Origin: Sphingosinithalassobacter tenebrarum
GTDB lineage: Bacteria; Pseudomonadota; Alphaproteobacteria; Sphingomonadales; Sphingomonadaceae
Direction: 5' to 3'
Assembly: GCF_011057975.1 (NCBI RefSeq)
Contig: NZ_CP049109.1
Location: forward strand, 682,001 to 746,000
Length of the DNA: 64,000 bases
Shown here: positions 40,985 to 50,046 of the stretch, in pieces
Position numbering within the stretch: position 1 is the stretch's first letter
Layout: each line of letters begins with the position of its first letter
Made by a program: the position numbers and the translations under genes
Notes under the pieces: model-generated
The model's input: only the letters and a program-made list of their open reading frames with translations
What the model was told of the DNA's origin: nothing
Databases searched by the model: none

Positions 40985-41154
40985 GCCGGCATCATGCAGG
41001 CGATCCCGCGCCGCGAAATTGACCGGAGTCAAACCTGCCGGCGCGGGCCGCGATACTCCCGAACCGGTGAAATCGGGGCGCGCGACCGGGAGCATGGGTC
41101 GCGCGGCCAGCGGCGGGGCATTCGGGGGAAGCCCCGCCGCATCTTCGCCGCCGA

Positions 41155-41550
41155 TCAATCGTCGCGCGCTTCGATCATCGCGACTTCCTCGACCGTCACG
41201 GTGCCGGTGGGCGTCATATCCTCGTCACGGATCAGCACGCCGCGCTCGGCCATTTCCTTGCGGAAATCGTGCCGCGCATCGGCGACTTCGCGCTCATATT
41301 CGGCATAGGCATCGACACGATCATCGGCGTCATGCGCGCGGCGCAGATCGCTGCGCAGTTCGCGGCGTGCCTCGCTGAGATCGGTCTGATAGTCGCGCCA
41401 GTGCGAATTCTCCTCGGTGAACACGATCGGGCTTGCCGCGGCATCGGCGCGGCTTTCGGCCGATATGGCGACCGAGGACTGGGCCATTGCCGGCGCACCG
41501 GCGAAAAGTGCCGCACCGGCGGCGGCGAACGCAAACAGGGTCTTGGACAT
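41155..41550 (-). CDS. Hypothetical exported protein
   Basis: 131 residues with a clear signal peptide (MSKTLFAFAAAGAALFAGAP ending AMAQ near 24). The mature part is very charged (AYAEYEREVADARHDFRKEM) and probably a helical hairpin. AAGGGAG precedes the ATG. It probably acts in the periplasm; no family is recognised. Confidence 0.7.
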   Translation of the reverse strand: MSKTLFAFAAAGAALFAGAPAMAQSSVAISAESRADAAASPIVFTEENSHWRDYQTDLSEARRELRSDLRRAHDADDRVDAYAEYEREVADARHDFRKEMAERGVLIRDEDMTPTGTVTVEEVAMIEARDD

Positions 41551-41799
41551 GGGGACATCTCCCTTTCCGTTGTGAACCGGGTCCAAGAACGGGCGGCCCC
41601 CGCGATCGGTTTCGGCGGCGCGGCCCTCCCTCGCGCCTGCTCGCGCGTAGGGCGGGGCAGGGCGTGCGGGGGAAGCGGCAGGGCGAAGCCGATCGCCGCC
41701 TCCGCCGCCTGAACCCCGGCTTAACCGCGGCGTTGCGGGCTGTACGCGCCATGAACGGCGGCGCGGTTCACCGCGTCGCCCCGCCGCCGGAAGCGGAGC

Positions 41800-42303
41800 C
41801 TAGGGCGCCGCGGCGGCCGCATCGTCGCCAAGATGATATTGCGCGCGCAGCGCGGCGACTTCGGCATCGGTCTGCGCCTTGGACTGTTTCACGTCGGCGC
41901 GATAATGTTCGATCGCCCAATCCGCCGATACCGTGCGGCAATTGACGCGGAACGCCCAGCTTTCGCATTCGAACTCGGCGTCGGGATCGTTGGTCGGATG
42001 GATTTTGAGCAGCGCGCTCTGCGCGCCGTAGCCGTTATAGAAAATCTCGAACGAATAGACCTGGAAATGCGTGTGGCCGGTGGCACGCGTGACCACTCCG
42101 GCCTTGTAGAGCGCCATCGCTTCGCCGGCCTTGCTCCCCGCATAGCCATTGCCCGCGGCATCGATCTGCCAGCTGTTCTCGTCGATCCGCTCGGCATGCT
42201 GCCCGCCTGTCATGCCCAGGAAATTGCCGCCGCCATAGGTCGTCGCGCACCCGCCGGTAGCCAGAAACGCTGTAATAATCCCCGTTTGCAGTAGCTTGCG
42301 CAT
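41800..42303 (-). CDS. Predicted lipoprotein, CC0125/CC1285-like
   Basis: 167 residues with a lipobox (FLATGGC, Cys near 19) after a hydrophobic signal, then a GG-rich start (TTYGGGNFLGMTGGQHAERI). GGGGGA precedes the ATG. The pattern suggests the CC0125 lipoprotein family of alphaproteobacteria, whose role is unknown. Its leader contains the second gtcgcaac-headed GC element. Confidence 0.7.
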   Translation of the reverse strand: MRKLLQTGIITAFLATGGCATTYGGGNFLGMTGGQHAERIDENSWQIDAAGNGYAGSKAGEAMALYKAGVVTRATGHTHFQVYSFEIFYNGYGAQSALLKIHPTNDPDAEFECESWAFRVNCRTVSADWAIEHYRADVKQSKAQTDAEVAALRAQYHLGDDAAAAAP

Positions 42304-42456
42304 TTGATTCCCCCCGTTTCGAACGCGCAACTATTGGCGCCAAAATCCTTGAAAAGGCAAGATTGCGCCGATGCGACACGGGCCGATCGCCGCCGCGATG
42401 CGATGGCGTTGCGCGGTTCGCCAAACCCGCGCTTTTGCGTGCAAAGTTCGCACTGA

Positions 42457-42550
42457 GTCGCAACGCAACATGCGCGCGCCCGCGTGCGTGCCCGCGTGCG
42501 TATGCGCGCGTACGTACGCGAGCGCGCACGCGCGGGCGCACGCGGCGGCG
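42457..42550. repeat. gtcgcaac-headed GC-alternating element, copy 2
   Basis: gtcgcaacgcaac is followed by about 80 bases of nearly pure alternating G and C (gcgcgcccgcgtgcgtgc and so on) that can fold back imperfectly (cgcccgcgtgcg against cgcacgcgcgggcg). Copy 1 is at 31098. Long alternating stretches can adopt left-handed DNA. Confidence 0.65.
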
Positions 42551-42563
42551 TGCATCGCGCGGC

Positions 42564-43103
42564 TCATTCGGCATCGAATTGCGGGATCAGGCCGTGGGCG
42601 AAATGCTCCTCGCGCAGCGGCTCGGCCTCGGCTTCGCTGTCGGTCAGGTCTTCGGCCAGATCGGAAAAGGCGGCGCGCGCGCTGTCGCGCGGATTGGGCA
42701 CGTCGGCGGGCATCAGCCCCGAAAGGCGCCCGAAGCGCATCGGATCGAGATGGCGCAGCAGGAACATCAGCAGCCGATCGGGGGGCACGCGCTCCTCGCC
42801 GATCACTTCGCCGCGCTGCCACACCTGGCGGATATTGCCATAGACGGCGCGCTCATAGGCCATGGTGAGCAGGCGATTGCTGGCGAGCGTGAGCGCCGCG
42901 TCCCACGCCCGATGAAAGCTCTCCGCCTCGGGCCGCAGCCGCAGGCGATAGGCCGAACGCGGGGTGAGCCCGACGGCGGCGGCGGCATCGGAAACGCAGC
43001 CGGTTTCGGCGAGAATATCGATGAACTTGCGCTGCCGCTGTGCGGTCCAGCCGGTCGTGCGGCTGGTGGGGACGGGGGTGAAATCGGTCGGTTCGTCGGA
43101 CAT
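42564..43103 (-). CDS. Helix-turn-helix protein, terminase-small-subunit-like
   Basis: 179 residues. A helix-turn-helix near the N-terminus (RQRKFIDILAETGCVSDAAA, then VGLTPRSAYRLR) resembles phage terminase small subunits or resolvase-type DNA-binding domains. The remainder is an acidic helical tail. No other phage genes are near, so it is probably a chromosomal DNA-binding protein. AGGGAG precedes the ATG. Confidence 0.65.
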   Translation of the reverse strand: MSDEPTDFTPVPTSRTTGWTAQRQRKFIDILAETGCVSDAAAAVGLTPRSAYRLRLRPEAESFHRAWDAALTLASNRLLTMAYERAVYGNIRQVWQRGEVIGEERVPPDRLLMFLLRHLDPMRFGRLSGLMPADVPNPRDSARAAFSDLAEDLTDSEAEAEPLREEHFAHGLIPQFDAE

Positions 43104-43169
43104 GGTTTCGGCTCCCTGTGGTTCGCGGAGCCGAGTCATATAACCATATTGGTTCGTGTAGGACAGGGT

Positions 43170-44726
43170 CTATGACATCAGTTCGGCCGCCAATTCGATA
43201 AGCGCCTCAGTGCGTGCCGCTCGAAATTTGTCATAATCATCATCATCAAAATCTTCGGGGATTATCGCCCTTTCCAGATAATCAGATCGGCTGACTGCGG
43301 GCATATCTTTTGCGTAAACAGAAGGTGCTTTTGCTTTAATGTAATTATTATCCTGACGTGTGAGAAAGCAGATATTCGCGAGGACGTTTATATCTCTCCG
43401 GTCATAGCCAGCGACGCCCAAATGCCGTTGCGGATAAATGTGATGAAACTCATGCTTCATGCCGCGCTTTAGGACCTTATCCAGTTCAATAACTGCGCCG
43501 CTTATCAACGACTTGGGAGATTTCTGCGCAAGCATGCAAATCAGTGTTTTTGAATTTGCACTAGACGCAAGAAAGTTAGCTTTATCAAACTCGACTTTTA
43601 GCTCTGCCGCCGGCTGCTTCACTTGATACTGCGGGTTGTTTTTGAGTTTATTAAATTCATTGATGTCTGCTGCCTGTTTTGAGTTAACGTCAGACGAGTA
43701 GCGCCGTGAAAAAGCTGTCCGCCAGAACCATCTGATTAGTTCTTCTCTTTGATGAGCTTCATATCGCACACCCTCATCACGATCAGTAGAAAAAAAGCAA
43801 CTAAGCGGAATAAGCATGCCGGGAAAGGGCAGCATGGCGAAATGCCTTACGGATAGCTCGCGTTTCAAAAAATCTATCGCGCCGGTGATGCCGTTTCGAA
43901 TTTCGCCAAAGCGATTACGAATCTCTTCACCACTTAAACTCATTATTTTCTCTGGCGAAGTTTCTTCGGTTATTACACCCGCACAAATTCTAAGTTGTAG
44001 ATCTTGCTCTTTTGAAAGATCGCCGTAACCGTGCTCTTCTATATCGTCTTGTAGATCTGAAAATTTCTCGGTAAGATCAAAGTCATCGGACCAGCTCCAA
44101 GCGGATAGCAACTCGAAGACTTTTAGCTCTGTACCGGCGCGATTTATTCGTTCAAAAACGATGGCAACTTTATTTCTATCATCGGTTTCGAAAGTTTGAG
44201 TTTGAACATCGTACTCTTTGAATCGCTCTTGAATGCTATCTAGCTTAACAATCTGGTCGGCTGGCCTACCATCGCATGCCTTGCGGTATTCAATGGGACT
44301 GTAGAATGTTTTCACAGGGAAGTGTCGCTCTGGGTCCACCTCGCCTTCGGAGAGCGGCTTGAAAACGGACTCTTGAAGACTCTCTTCCGAAAACAAATCG
44401 AAGTAAATATCAGTCCATTGATTATCTTCCGGCTGCAATTCTGTCTGAAAAACAGAGAATATACTCGTCAGCCTCTGTTGCCCGTCGAGGACATAGTTTA
44501 CTGGATAGTCCTTTTTAGGGTCGGGGAGAACGAAGGAGCCAAGGTTCTTTTCAAACTCTAGTCGCTCATCCGTTTGCCAAAGAACTACCGTGCCAATTGG
44601 AAATCCCTTGTATATGCTGTCGAGCAAAAAGGCAGCTTGCTCCGGTTCCCAAACATATCCCCGTTGAAAAGCCGGTATGCGAATGTCACCGCTCGAAATG
44701 CGCTCGATTATTTGTCGAATGAACAT
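43170..44726 (-). CDS. DUF262/DUF1524 nuclease (GmrSD-like)
   Basis: 518 residues in two domains. The N-terminal DUF262 has IPAFQRGYVWEPEQ and the motif DGQQRLTSIF (residues 81-90). The C-terminal DUF1524 carries an HNH-type HHIYPQRHL near residue 426. This is the fusion seen in GmrSD type IV restriction enzymes and other defence nucleases that cut modified DNA. Codons are far more AT-rich than around it. It begins 3 bases after the nrdB stop, with its own GGAG, so it is read from the nrdB transcript. No methyltransferase or other defence gene is adjacent. Confidence 0.85.
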   Translation of the reverse strand: MFIRQIIERISSGDIRIPAFQRGYVWEPEQAAFLLDSIYKGFPIGTVVLWQTDERLEFEKNLGSFVLPDPKKDYPVNYVLDGQQRLTSIFSVFQTELQPEDNQWTDIYFDLFSEESLQESVFKPLSEGEVDPERHFPVKTFYSPIEYRKACDGRPADQIVKLDSIQERFKEYDVQTQTFETDDRNKVAIVFERINRAGTELKVFELLSAWSWSDDFDLTEKFSDLQDDIEEHGYGDLSKEQDLQLRICAGVITEETSPEKIMSLSGEEIRNRFGEIRNGITGAIDFLKRELSVRHFAMLPFPGMLIPLSCFFSTDRDEGVRYEAHQREELIRWFWRTAFSRRYSSDVNSKQAADINEFNKLKNNPQYQVKQPAAELKVEFDKANFLASSANSKTLICMLAQKSPKSLISGAVIELDKVLKRGMKHEFHHIYPQRHLGVAGYDRRDINVLANICFLTRQDNNYIKAKAPSVYAKDMPAVSRSDYLERAIIPEDFDDDDYDKFRAARTEALIELAAELMS

Positions 44727-44729
44727 AAA

Positions 44730-45782
44730 TCACTCCGCCGCAACCCCGGAGCCCGAGAACATGTCCGCGCCGTCCTCGTCCTCGTTGGCCGGCTTTTCCG
44801 CCTTGGCCTTCTGGCGCTTGTCGAAGCTGTCCCACACGTCGTTCCACTGGCCGCGCGTTGCGCCCTTCGAATATTCCGTCGCGCGGGTTTCGAAGAAATT
44901 GGCGTGTTCGACGCCGTTGAGCAGCGGCGTGAGCCAGGGCAGCGGGTGTTCGTCGATCATGTAGATCGGCTTGAAGCCGAGCTGGCCCAGCCGCCAGTCG
45001 GCGACATAGCGGATATATTTCTTGATTTCCTTGGGCGTCATGCCCGGCACGGGGCCCTGTTCGAAGGCGAGATCGATGAACGCGTCTTCCAGCCGCACGG
45101 TCGTCTGGCACACGTCCATGATGTCGTCGCGCACGGCCTTGGTCAGGCAGTCGCGTTCCTTGCAGAAGGCGTGGAACAGCGTGGTGATGCCTTCGCAATG
45201 CAGGCTTTCGTCGCGCACGCTCCAGCTGACGATCTGGCCCATGCCCTTCATCTTGTTGAAGCGCGGGAAGTTCATCAGCATCGCGAAGCTGGCGAAGAGC
45301 TGAAGCCCTTCGGTAAAGCCGCCGAACATCGCGAGCGTCTTGGCGATATCCTCGTCGGTATCGACGCCGAAACGCTGCAGATAATCGTGCTTGTCCTTCA
45401 TCTCGCTATATTCGAGGAACATGCCGTATTCGCTTTCGGGCATGCCGATCGTATCGAGCAGGTGGCTGTACGCCGCGATATGGATCGTCTCCATGTTGCT
45501 GAACGCGGCCAGCATCATCTTGACTTCGGTCGGCTTGAACACGCGGCCATATTTCTCGTGGTAGCAATCCTGCACCTCGACGTCCGCCTGGGTGAAGAAG
45601 CGGAAGATCTGCGTCAGCAGGTTGCGCTCGTGGTCGGAAAGCTTCTGCGCCCAGTCGCGGCAATCCTCGCCCAGCGGCACTTCCTCGGGCATCCAGTGGA
45701 CCTGCTGCTGGCGCTTCCAATATTCATAGGCCCAGGGATATTCGAAGGGCTTGTAGGTCTTGCGGGCTTCGAGAAGGGACAT
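44730..45782 (-). CDS. nrdB: Ribonucleotide reductase class Ia small subunit
   Basis: 350 residues. Ferritin-like fold with metal ligands in YHEKYGRVF and METIHIAAYSHLL; the Tyr of the latter block is the expected radical site. With NrdA it reduces ribonucleoside diphosphates. There is no N-terminal ATP-cone. A strong AAGGAGT site precedes the ATG. It follows four small membrane-protein genes on the same strand. Confidence 0.97.
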   Translation of the reverse strand: MSLLEARKTYKPFEYPWAYEYWKRQQQVHWMPEEVPLGEDCRDWAQKLSDHERNLLTQIFRFFTQADVEVQDCYHEKYGRVFKPTEVKMMLAAFSNMETIHIAAYSHLLDTIGMPESEYGMFLEYSEMKDKHDYLQRFGVDTDEDIAKTLAMFGGFTEGLQLFASFAMLMNFPRFNKMKGMGQIVSWSVRDESLHCEGITTLFHAFCKERDCLTKAVRDDIMDVCQTTVRLEDAFIDLAFEQGPVPGMTPKEIKKYIRYVADWRLGQLGFKPIYMIDEHPLPWLTPLLNGVEHANFFETRATEYSKGATRGQWNDVWDSFDKRQKAKAEKPANEDEDGADMFSGSGVAAE

Positions 45783-45806
45783 GGGCTTACTCCTTGGGCG
45801 AATGCG

Positions 45807-46025
45807 TTAAACGTTGCCGGTGGCAAAAATGATGGCGATGGAAATGGCGAGTACGGCCAGCGTACCGAGCGCGATCAGGGCAATGCCGAAACGGCGCACG
45901 CCCTGCGTCGTGCGCAGCGGGGCGGTGCCGCGTCCGAGATAGACGCGCGGCTGCAGCACCATGTGCGTTCCGGCGGCTACAAGCACGAAAAGCCCGATAG
46001 CGAGCGCGTTGGCGACGATGGTCAT
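45807..46025 (-). CDS. Small membrane protein 4 of the nrdB-upstream cluster
   Basis: 72 residues with two membrane segments (IVANALAIGLFVLVAAGTHM and FGIALIALGTLAVLAISIAI) joined by a short basic loop. It shares an ATGA overlap with the gene before it and is 24 bases from nrdB. No family recognised. Confidence 0.65.
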   Translation of the reverse strand: MTIVANALAIGLFVLVAAGTHMVLQPRVYLGRGTAPLRTTQGVRRFGIALIALGTLAVLAISIAIIFATGNV

Positions 46026-46249
46026 CCCGCGCCTCCGCTGGCTATGGCGAACATATTGGCGAAGCCCGCGCAGAACAAGGACGCGGCGAAGAGCATGGCG
46101 CCGGCGATGCGCAGCGCATAGGTCGCCTCCTCGCTGTCGGCGATGCGCAGCGCGCGGCGGGCGAGCGCGGGCTTCACCAGCAGCGTCAGGCCGCCTGCCG
46201 CGAGGATCACGGCGGCGCCGTTGGCAAGGAGCAGGCCGCGGCTCACCAC
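46022..46249 (-). CDS. Small membrane protein 3 of the nrdB-upstream cluster
   Basis: 75 residues with two membrane segments (LLLANGAAVILAAGGLTLLV and AGAMLFAASLFCAGFANMFA). It overlaps both neighbours by 4 to 7 bases. No family recognised. Confidence 0.65.
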   Translation of the reverse strand: MVSRGLLLANGAAVILAAGGLTLLVKPALARRALRIADSEEATYALRIAGAMLFAASLFCAGFANMFAIASGGAG

Positions 46250-46806
46250 AAGCTCTCCAGCGCGGCGAACATCGCGTCGGTGTCACGCAGCATCAGCCAG
46301 GCGAGGAAGACGGGAACAACGGCCGTCGCGAGCGTGCCGGCGATCTTGCCCGCCAGCTTGCGCCGCTCGGCGCGCGCGGTGGTGTCGTGACGCGCGGGCG
46401 ACATGATCATGCCGCGCGGATCGGGCTGCGCCTCGCGCCAGGTCCGCCAGCCCTGCACCGCGGTGATCGGCAGCACCATGACCGCGAAGATCAGATTGAC
46501 CAGCGGCATCAGCGCTTCGGGAAGATTGAAGACGAGCGCGGCGCCGCCGCCGACCCACAGCCCCGCCAGAATCGCCTGGCCCACCGTCGCGGCCGAAATT
46601 CCCGTATCGGCGTCACCGCCATAGCCTTCGAGCTCGCGGCGTTCCTCGAAATAGCGCTGGGTGGCCCCGCCGCGCAGCTCGGCGAGGCGTTGCTGGCGGC
46701 GGCGCGCGAACAGCGGCACGCTCAGCATGAGCGCCGCGGTGCCCAGCCCGGCAGCGACCGGCCAGAAGATGTTGGGGGCAAGACCAAGGGGCATGGCGGC
46801 GCTCAT
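46243..46806 (-). CDS. Membrane protein 2 of the nrdB-upstream cluster
   Basis: 187 residues with about four membrane segments: one at the N-terminus, two in the middle (AILAGLWVGGGAALVFNLP and LVNLIFAVMVLPITAV) and one near the C-terminus (AGTLATAVVPVFLAWLML). Loops are arginine-rich and would be cytoplasmic. It overlaps both neighbours. No family recognised. Confidence 0.65.
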   Translation of the reverse strand: MSAAMPLGLAPNIFWPVAAGLGTAALMLSVPLFARRRQQRLAELRGGATQRYFEERRELEGYGGDADTGISAATVGQAILAGLWVGGGAALVFNLPEALMPLVNLIFAVMVLPITAVQGWRTWREAQPDPRGMIMSPARHDTTARAERRKLAGKIAGTLATAVVPVFLAWLMLRDTDAMFAALESLW

Positions 46807-47147
46807 TCGTTCTCGATCACCGTGCCGCGCTTCGCCGGCCGGTCGCGATAGACAGTGCGGGTGCGGTATACGGTGCGGCTGCCGTGCGAACCGACGCCGA
46901 AGAACATGATCCCGACGAAAAAGCCGAAGTCATACCAGCCGCCATTGTTCGGCACGGCATAGATGGCGATGTCCGGCACGAAGAGCGAGAAGATCCAGGC
47001 GACCGGGAAGATGAAGCCGTGCCACAGGCCGAGGAGGAAGCCGGGGCTGCCCGCTTCGACGCCGCTCGAAACCTGATGCGCGCAGGCCGAGAGCAACGTG
47101 AGCGCGGCAAGCGCGGCGATGGTTGCAGGGGCGCGGAAACGGCTCAT
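46803..47147 (-). CDS. Lipoprotein-like membrane protein 1 of the nrdB-upstream cluster
   Basis: 114 residues. A lipobox-like LLSACAHQVSS ends the signal segment; membrane-type segments (GFLLGLWHGFIFPVAWIFSL, FGFFVGIMFFGVGSHG) follow, and the tail is basic (RTVYRTRTVYRDRP). It starts the cluster of five overlapping or near-touching genes that ends with nrdB. The PxxAWxxSLF pattern is one I have seen in unannotated lipoproteins, but I cannot name the family. Confidence 0.65.
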   Translation of the reverse strand: MSRFRAPATIAALAALTLLSACAHQVSSGVEAGSPGFLLGLWHGFIFPVAWIFSLFVPDIAIYAVPNNGGWYDFGFFVGIMFFGVGSHGSRTVYRTRTVYRDRPAKRGTVIENE

Positions 47148-47272
47148 GCGGAAATCCCTGATTGTTGCGCGCGCGACATGAGCGCAGGGCGGTTGCGACG
47201 ACGCGCGGTGGAGCCGCCACGGCGGCCGTGCGTTGAGGAAACAGTATCGCGTATCAAAGGAAAGGATGTTTC

Positions 47273-47530
47273 ATGACCGATCTGTCGCAAGTCCGCGAGC
47301 ATATGAATGTCGTCGGCGCCGACGGCGTGCATCTGGGCACGGTCGACCATGCCACTGGCCACCGCATCAAGCTGACCAAGGCGGACAGCCCGCAGACCAG
47401 GGACGGGCAGGGCGCCAGGCATCACTATATCCCCGCCGGCCTGGTGGCGGAAATCGAAGGCGACACGGTGCGCCTTTCCGCCAACGCAGCGGTGGCGCAG
47501 GAAATGTTCGAAACGACCACGGACGACTGA
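47273..47530 (+). CDS. DUF2171 family protein
   Basis: 85 residues, starting MTDLSQVREHMNVVGADGVH and resembling the DUF2171/PRC-barrel-like small proteins (VDHATGHRIKLTK, HHYIPAGLVAEIEGDTVRLS). Role unknown; relatives are often stress-related. A strong terminator follows. Confidence 0.85.
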   Translation: MTDLSQVREHMNVVGADGVHLGTVDHATGHRIKLTKADSPQTRDGQGARHHYIPAGLVAEIEGDTVRLSANAAVAQEMFETTTDD

Positions 47531-47550
47531 CCCCCCCGGACGTCCGCAGG

Positions 47551-47582
47551 CGGCGCTCGCGCGGTGCGCGGGCGCCGTTTTT
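47551..47582 (+). terminator. Intrinsic terminator
   Basis: A 12-bp stem (cggcgctcgcgc against gcgcgggcgccg, one G-U pair) with a 3-base loop is followed by tttttg. It ends the DUF2171 gene and also faces the convergent small gene. Confidence 0.85.
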
Positions 47583-47589
47583 GCGTCTG

Positions 47590-47868
47590 CTAGTCCATAT
47601 AGGGCTGCGCCTGCGTCACGGCGTTCGCCGCGCCGTTCCATGCGGTCCATTCGATTGCGACCGCGCTGATCCAGCCGATGTTGAACAGGATCAGCATCAC
47701 GATGGTGGTGCCGCGCGGGGCGCGCTTCCTGCCCGGGCCGGGTTCGATATCCGGTACGCCGCGAAACAGCGCCGCGACCGAACGCGCGTTGAGCAGCAGC
47801 CAGATGCCGGTCACGGCCGTGACGAGGATCGCGATGACCAGCAACAGCGGAAAGCCTGTAGTCGTCAT
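47590..47868 (-). CDS. Small two-segment membrane protein
   Basis: 92 residues with two membrane segments (PLLLVIAILVTAVTGIWLLL and TTIVMLILFNIGWISAVAIE) around a basic loop. GGAGG precedes the ATG. No family recognised. Confidence 0.65.
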   Translation of the reverse strand: MTTTGFPLLLVIAILVTAVTGIWLLLNARSVAALFRGVPDIEPGPGRKRAPRGTTIVMLILFNIGWISAVAIEWTAWNGAANAVTQAQPYMD

Positions 47869-48032
47869 GAGCTTGGTCCTCCGGTGTTTCATCGGACCAA
47901 TGATTCCCGGCGGTTGCCGGTTCCCTGAGGCCGCGCACCAGCCGCGCCGCTCCGCCGGGTACGACCATTGCCGCGTCGAAGCGCGTGCACTGGTCGTTCC
48001 GGGCAATGGCGTTGCGCACCTGCATCGTTCCA

Positions 48033-48123
48033 CGTCGCCCCTGCGCAGGCAGGGGCCTATCGCTGTGCCGCGAGCGAGGCGTTCGCGGCGAAAGGCATGA
48101 ACCCTGCCTGCGCAGGGGCGACG
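48033..48123. repeat. Inverted pair of the gtcgcccctgc repeat
   Basis: cgtcgcccctgcgcaggcag at the left and ctgcctgcgcaggggcgacg at the right enclose about 50 bases with a further palindrome (cgcgagcgaggcgttcgcgg). It is the same family as at 21001, here placed just downstream of the nrdA stop. Confidence 0.85.
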
Positions 48124-48135
48124 GCCGGCGTCAGA

Positions 48136-50046
48136 TCACTGACAGGCCAGGCATTCGTCGTAATCGGTCGACGGCAGCTCGTATTTCGCGAGTTCCGAGG
48201 TGTTGTCGACTTCGACGCCGCCCGCGAAGCCGGCGCGCTGCACCGATTTGGAGCGGAGATAATAGAGCGATTTGATGCCCAGCTCCCAGGCGCGATAGTG
48301 GAGCATCAGCAGGTCCCACTTGTCGCAATCGGCGGGGATGAACAGGTTGAGCGACTGCGCCTGATCGATGAACGGCGCGCGATCGCCCGCAAGTTCGAGG
48401 ATCCAGCGCTGGTCGATCTCGAAGCTGGTCTTGTAGCAGTCCTTTTCCTCCTGAGTGAGGAAGTCGAGATGCTGGACCGAGCCGCCATGTTCGAGGATCG
48501 TGTTCCACACCGCGTCGCTGTTCTTCGCCTTTTCGATCAGCAGCTTTTCGAGATGCGGATTGCGCACCACGAAGCTGCCCGACAGCGTCTTGTGGGTGTA
48601 GATGTTCGCCGGGATCGGCTCGATGCACGCGCTGGTGCCGCCGCAGATGATGCTGATCGACGCGGTCGGCGCGATTGCCATCTTGCAGCTGAACCGTTCC
48701 ATCACGCCCATTTCGGCCGCGTCGGGGCACGGCCCGCGCTCGACCGCGAGCTGCATCGAGGCTTCGTTCACCGCCGCGTTGACATGTTTGAAGATGTTGC
48801 GGTTCCAGCTCTTGGCCATCGGCCCTTCGAACGGCAGGCCGCGCGCCTGAAGGAAGCTGTGGAAGCCCATCACGCCGAGGCCGACCGAGCGTTCGCGCTC
48901 CGCCGAATATTTGGCGCGCGCCATTTCGTCGGGCGCCCGCTCGATATAGTCAGTGAGCACATTGTCGAGGAAGCGCATCACGTCCTCGATGAACCGCTTG
49001 TCCTTGCTCCATTCGTCCCAGGTTTCGAGGTTGAGCGAGGAGAGGCAGCAGACCGCGGTACGGTCATTGCCGAGATGGTCGTATCCGGTCGGCAGCGTGA
49101 TTTCGCTGCACAGGTTCGACGTCGAGACCTTGAGCCCCAGATCGCGATGATGCTTGGGCATGTTGTCGTTCACATGGTCGGAGAAGACGATGTAGGGCTC
49201 GCCGGTGGCAAGCCGCGTCTCGACCAGCTTCTGGAACAGCGCGCGCGCGTTCACCGTGCCGCGAACGCTGTCGTCCTTGGGCGACTTGAGTTCCCAGTCG
49301 GTGCCGTCGCGCACCGCTTCCATGAACGCGTCGGGAATCAGCACGCCGTGGTGCAGATTGAGCGCCTTGCGGTTGAAGTCGCCCGAGGGTTTGCGGATTT
49401 CGAGGAATTCCTCGATTTCCGGGTGGCTGATGTCGAGATAGCAGGCCGCCGAACCGCGCCGCAGCGAACCCTGCGAAATCGCGAGCGTGAGGCTGTCCAT
49501 CACGCGGACGAAGGGAATGATGCCGCTGGTCTTGCCGTTGAGGCCGACCGGCTCGCCGATGCCGCGGACATTGCCCCAATAGGTGCCGATGCCGCCGCCG
49601 CGCGAGGCGAGCCAGACATTCTCGTTCCAGGTGTCGACAATGCCGTCGAGGCTGTCGGGAACCGAGTTGAGATAGCAGCTGATCGGCAGGCCGCGCCCGG
49701 TGCCGCCGTTCGAAAGCACCGGCGTCGCCGGCATGAACCACAACCGCGAGATATAGTCGTAGAGCCGCTGGGCATGTTCGGCATCGTCGGCATAGGCCGA
49801 TGCGACGCGCACGAAGAGATCCTGATAGCTTTCGCCGGGCAGGAGATAGCGGTCCTTCAGCGTTTCCTTGCCGAATTCGGTGAGAAGCTCGTCACGCGAA
49901 TGATCGACTTCGACCGGGAAGGGACTCGGGTCGATGGTCTTCGAATCGCCCTTGGCCTTCTTCGTCTTTTCCGGCTTCGTCGCAGGCGCGACGGCGGTTT
50001 CGGTGTCGGTGTCGTTCACGTTCGATTCCGTGTCCCTGAATTCCAT
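48136..50046 (-). CDS. nrdA: Ribonucleotide reductase class Ia large subunit
   Basis: 636 residues. The ten-stranded reductase barrel starts near residue 90; active-site cysteines lie in ISCYLNS and SNLCSEITLPT, and the C-terminal CLACQ shuttles electrons from thioredoxin or glutaredoxin. It is shorter than the E. coli protein because the N-terminal ATP-cone is absent; a lysine-rich leader of about 40 residues takes its place. AGGGGG precedes the ATG. Expression is probably controlled by NrdR. Confidence 0.97.
   Translation of the reverse strand: MEFRDTESNVNDTDTETAVAPATKPEKTKKAKGDSKTIDPSPFPVEVDHSRDELLTEFGKETLKDRYLLPGESYQDLFVRVASAYADDAEHAQRLYDYISRLWFMPATPVLSNGGTGRGLPISCYLNSVPDSLDGIVDTWNENVWLASRGGGIGTYWGNVRGIGEPVGLNGKTSGIIPFVRVMDSLTLAISQGSLRRGSAACYLDISHPEIEEFLEIRKPSGDFNRKALNLHHGVLIPDAFMEAVRDGTDWELKSPKDDSVRGTVNARALFQKLVETRLATGEPYIVFSDHVNDNMPKHHRDLGLKVSTSNLCSEITLPTGYDHLGNDRTAVCCLSSLNLETWDEWSKDKRFIEDVMRFLDNVLTDYIERAPDEMARAKYSAERERSVGLGVMGFHSFLQARGLPFEGPMAKSWNRNIFKHVNAAVNEASMQLAVERGPCPDAAEMGVMERFSCKMAIAPTASISIICGGTSACIEPIPANIYTHKTLSGSFVVRNPHLEKLLIEKAKNSDAVWNTILEHGGSVQHLDFLTQEEKDCYKTSFEIDQRWILELAGDRAPFIDQAQSLNLFIPADCDKWDLLMLHYRAWELGIKSLYYLRSKSVQRAGFAGGVEVDNTSELAKYELPSTDYDECLACQ

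Noticed and set aside
42564..43103. Prophage, suggested by the terminase-small-subunit-like gene
   Set aside because: No capsid, portal, large terminase, integrase or attachment site lies nearby.
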